Shown here: positions 62,923 through 64,000 of the stretch, in pieces
How the letters are laid out: each line of letters begins with the position of its first letter
How positions within the stretch are numbered: position 1 is the first letter of the stretch
Assembly: GCF_024713945.1 (NCBI RefSeq)
Contig: NC_134678.1
Span: 7,750,001-7,814,000, forward strand
DNA: 64,000 nucleotides
Direction: 5' to 3'
DNA from: Dermatophagoides farinae
Lineage: Eukaryota > Arthropoda > Arachnida > Sarcoptiformes > Pyroglyphidae
Translations under genes and position numbers: made by a program
The notes under the pieces: generated by a model
Database searches by the model: none
What the model was told of the DNA's origin: nothing
The model's input: the letters and a program-made list of their open reading frames with translations, nothing else

Positions 62923-64000
62923 AACACACACACACAGACATCAAAACAAAACAACAGAAACGGAAAAAGAAAATAGAGGAGGTGGAGCCACCATTTGGAT
63001 CAGCAAAAAAAAAATTGGCGCGAAATTTAAAATTTACTATACCATATTTGGACACATTTTCTGGATCCATTCATTGTTATTATTCACTTGAGCGCATGCA
63101 CCATGTCCTCAAACGAACCGCGCACGTTTGTGGATCTATAGAAAAAAAAAGTTTGAAGCCAATTGAACAATGAACCACAATCATTCATCGAGAGAGAAAG
63201 ATGCTAAAAATTGTATCATGGTTCACTTTACAAAAGTCTGAAAAAAAGGACTTTCAAACATCTCAACAAAAAAATGATCATTTATATATGATATATACCA
63301 CTTGAAATCTATTTAAAAATCTTTTTAAGTTCAATTGGTTTGTGATTGGAATCCATCATCATCATCATCATCATAACCGAAGCACATCTTTTTTTCGTGG
63401 CTAATATGGTTCGATCACTGATTCTTGTAAACATTACATTTGACTGTCTATAGAATGATTAACTTTGTTTATTTGTGTGTTTCACTACCCACTACTACTA
63501 CTATAGTATGGTAAAGTTAATCAAAATTGACATTTAGACATTGAATTTTTGCGAACCAGAAAAGACCATTATCAAGAATAATATAAGTTCACGTTTGTTT
63601 AATGTTTGTAAAATTAACAAGAACACATTTGACACGTTAGATGTATATTAAAATGAATGAATGGATGCCCAAAAAAAAACAAAAAAAGGGATTAACACCA
63701 AGTAATCATCGCTATCAATGTGTGAAAAAAACGCCAAATTCCTTTTCGCCCCTTTTTTTCATTTTTGCCAGAAACATTTTCTTATCCGTTATAATCAACA
63801 ACAACAAAAAGAATGTTTTTGACGTAGGAAAACAAGACAAAGACAAACACGTGCCATAATGAATTCGGGACAGCTGCCATATGTCAAGATATTTGTATTT
63901 AACGTGTTTTTTTTCATTTACATGAAAATTGAAAAAAATGAAATTTAATATAACAGAGCATTCGGTGGTGGTGTTAACAACAGTAAAAAAAATAGACATA

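Larger units (their letters stand above)
47930..64000. other. 16-kb stretch with no supportable gene
   Basis: I see no frame with family motifs, no tRNA or rRNA and no mobile-element gene. Open frames are short and mostly read through AAA/TTT, CA, CAA and ATG-type repeats. Contents seen: CAA/TTG hairpin at 49364-49430, CA repeats at 53007-53025, 58272-58289 and 60422-60440, TG repeat at 60114-60132, long A/T runs at 53556-53572, 54883-54902, 55650-55664 and 60835-60849, an 18-bp hairpin at 59173-59214, and a CAAC repeat at about 62896-62922. Positions 62640-63180 are less repetitive, with two frames of 63-66 codons, and might be the edge of a gene beyond the window. Being upstream of pico, the region may hold its promoter, non-coding first exons or enhancers. 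Confidence 0.5.

Overview
The window is nuclear DNA from a small-genome eukaryote, most likely an arthropod and plausibly an astigmatid mite. It is strongly AT-rich and full of simple repeats (CA/TG, ATC/GAT, CAA/TTG). Genes are separate units with mostly very short GT-AG introns of about 50 to 120 bases, and the proteins carry Ser, Gln, Asn and His runs. Recognisable products are all conserved animal proteins: ATRX, ITFG2, mitochondrial ATP synthase beta, PRA1, XPNPEP3, PRPF6, GEMIN5, an SLC35G-type transporter and a MIG-10/RIAM/lamellipodin (pico) adaptor. The mite assignment is inference from style, not from a marker gene.

Layout. 0.1-0.7 kb: a small plus-strand membrane-protein ORF. 0.9-3.3 kb: a short ATRX-type SNF2 ATPase (+). 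3.5-20 kb: a run of minus-strand genes (SDR oxidoreductase, ITFG2, ATP synthase beta, PRA1-family protein, then an 8.3-kb gene-free gap, then an unrecognised 347-residue protein). 23.2-25.0 kb: XPNPEP3 (+), converging on PRPF6 (-, 25.2-28.2 kb). GEMIN5 (-, 28.4-32.0 kb, intronless) and an unrecognised 640-residue protein (-, 32.4-34.5 kb) follow. 36.6-41.5 kb: an SLC35G-like transporter (+) with two candidate first exons and a GC-AG intron. 42.2-47.9 kb: pico (-), seven coding exons. 47.9-64.0 kb: about 16 kb with no supportable gene, only simple repeats and a notable hairpin.

The genes do not form a pathway; they are housekeeping or signalling genes with independent roles: chromatin remodelling, nutrient signalling to mTORC1, oxidative phosphorylation, Rab membrane traffic, mitochondrial peptide processing, two steps of spliceosome assembly (GEMIN5 for snRNP biogenesis and PRPF6 for the tri-snRNP, neighbours on one strand), membrane transport and actin-based protrusion. 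I see no phage, virus, CRISPR, operon or secondary-metabolite system, and I do not claim an undescribed system. The best leads are the minimal ATRX with a duplicated exon, an apparent one-base frame break in PRPF6, the alternative first exons and GC donor of the transporter gene, two unrecognised genes, and an 18-bp perfect hairpin near 59.2 kb. Exon coordinates come from reading splice signals and frame by eye; I ran no alignment, so family assignments rest on recognised motifs.
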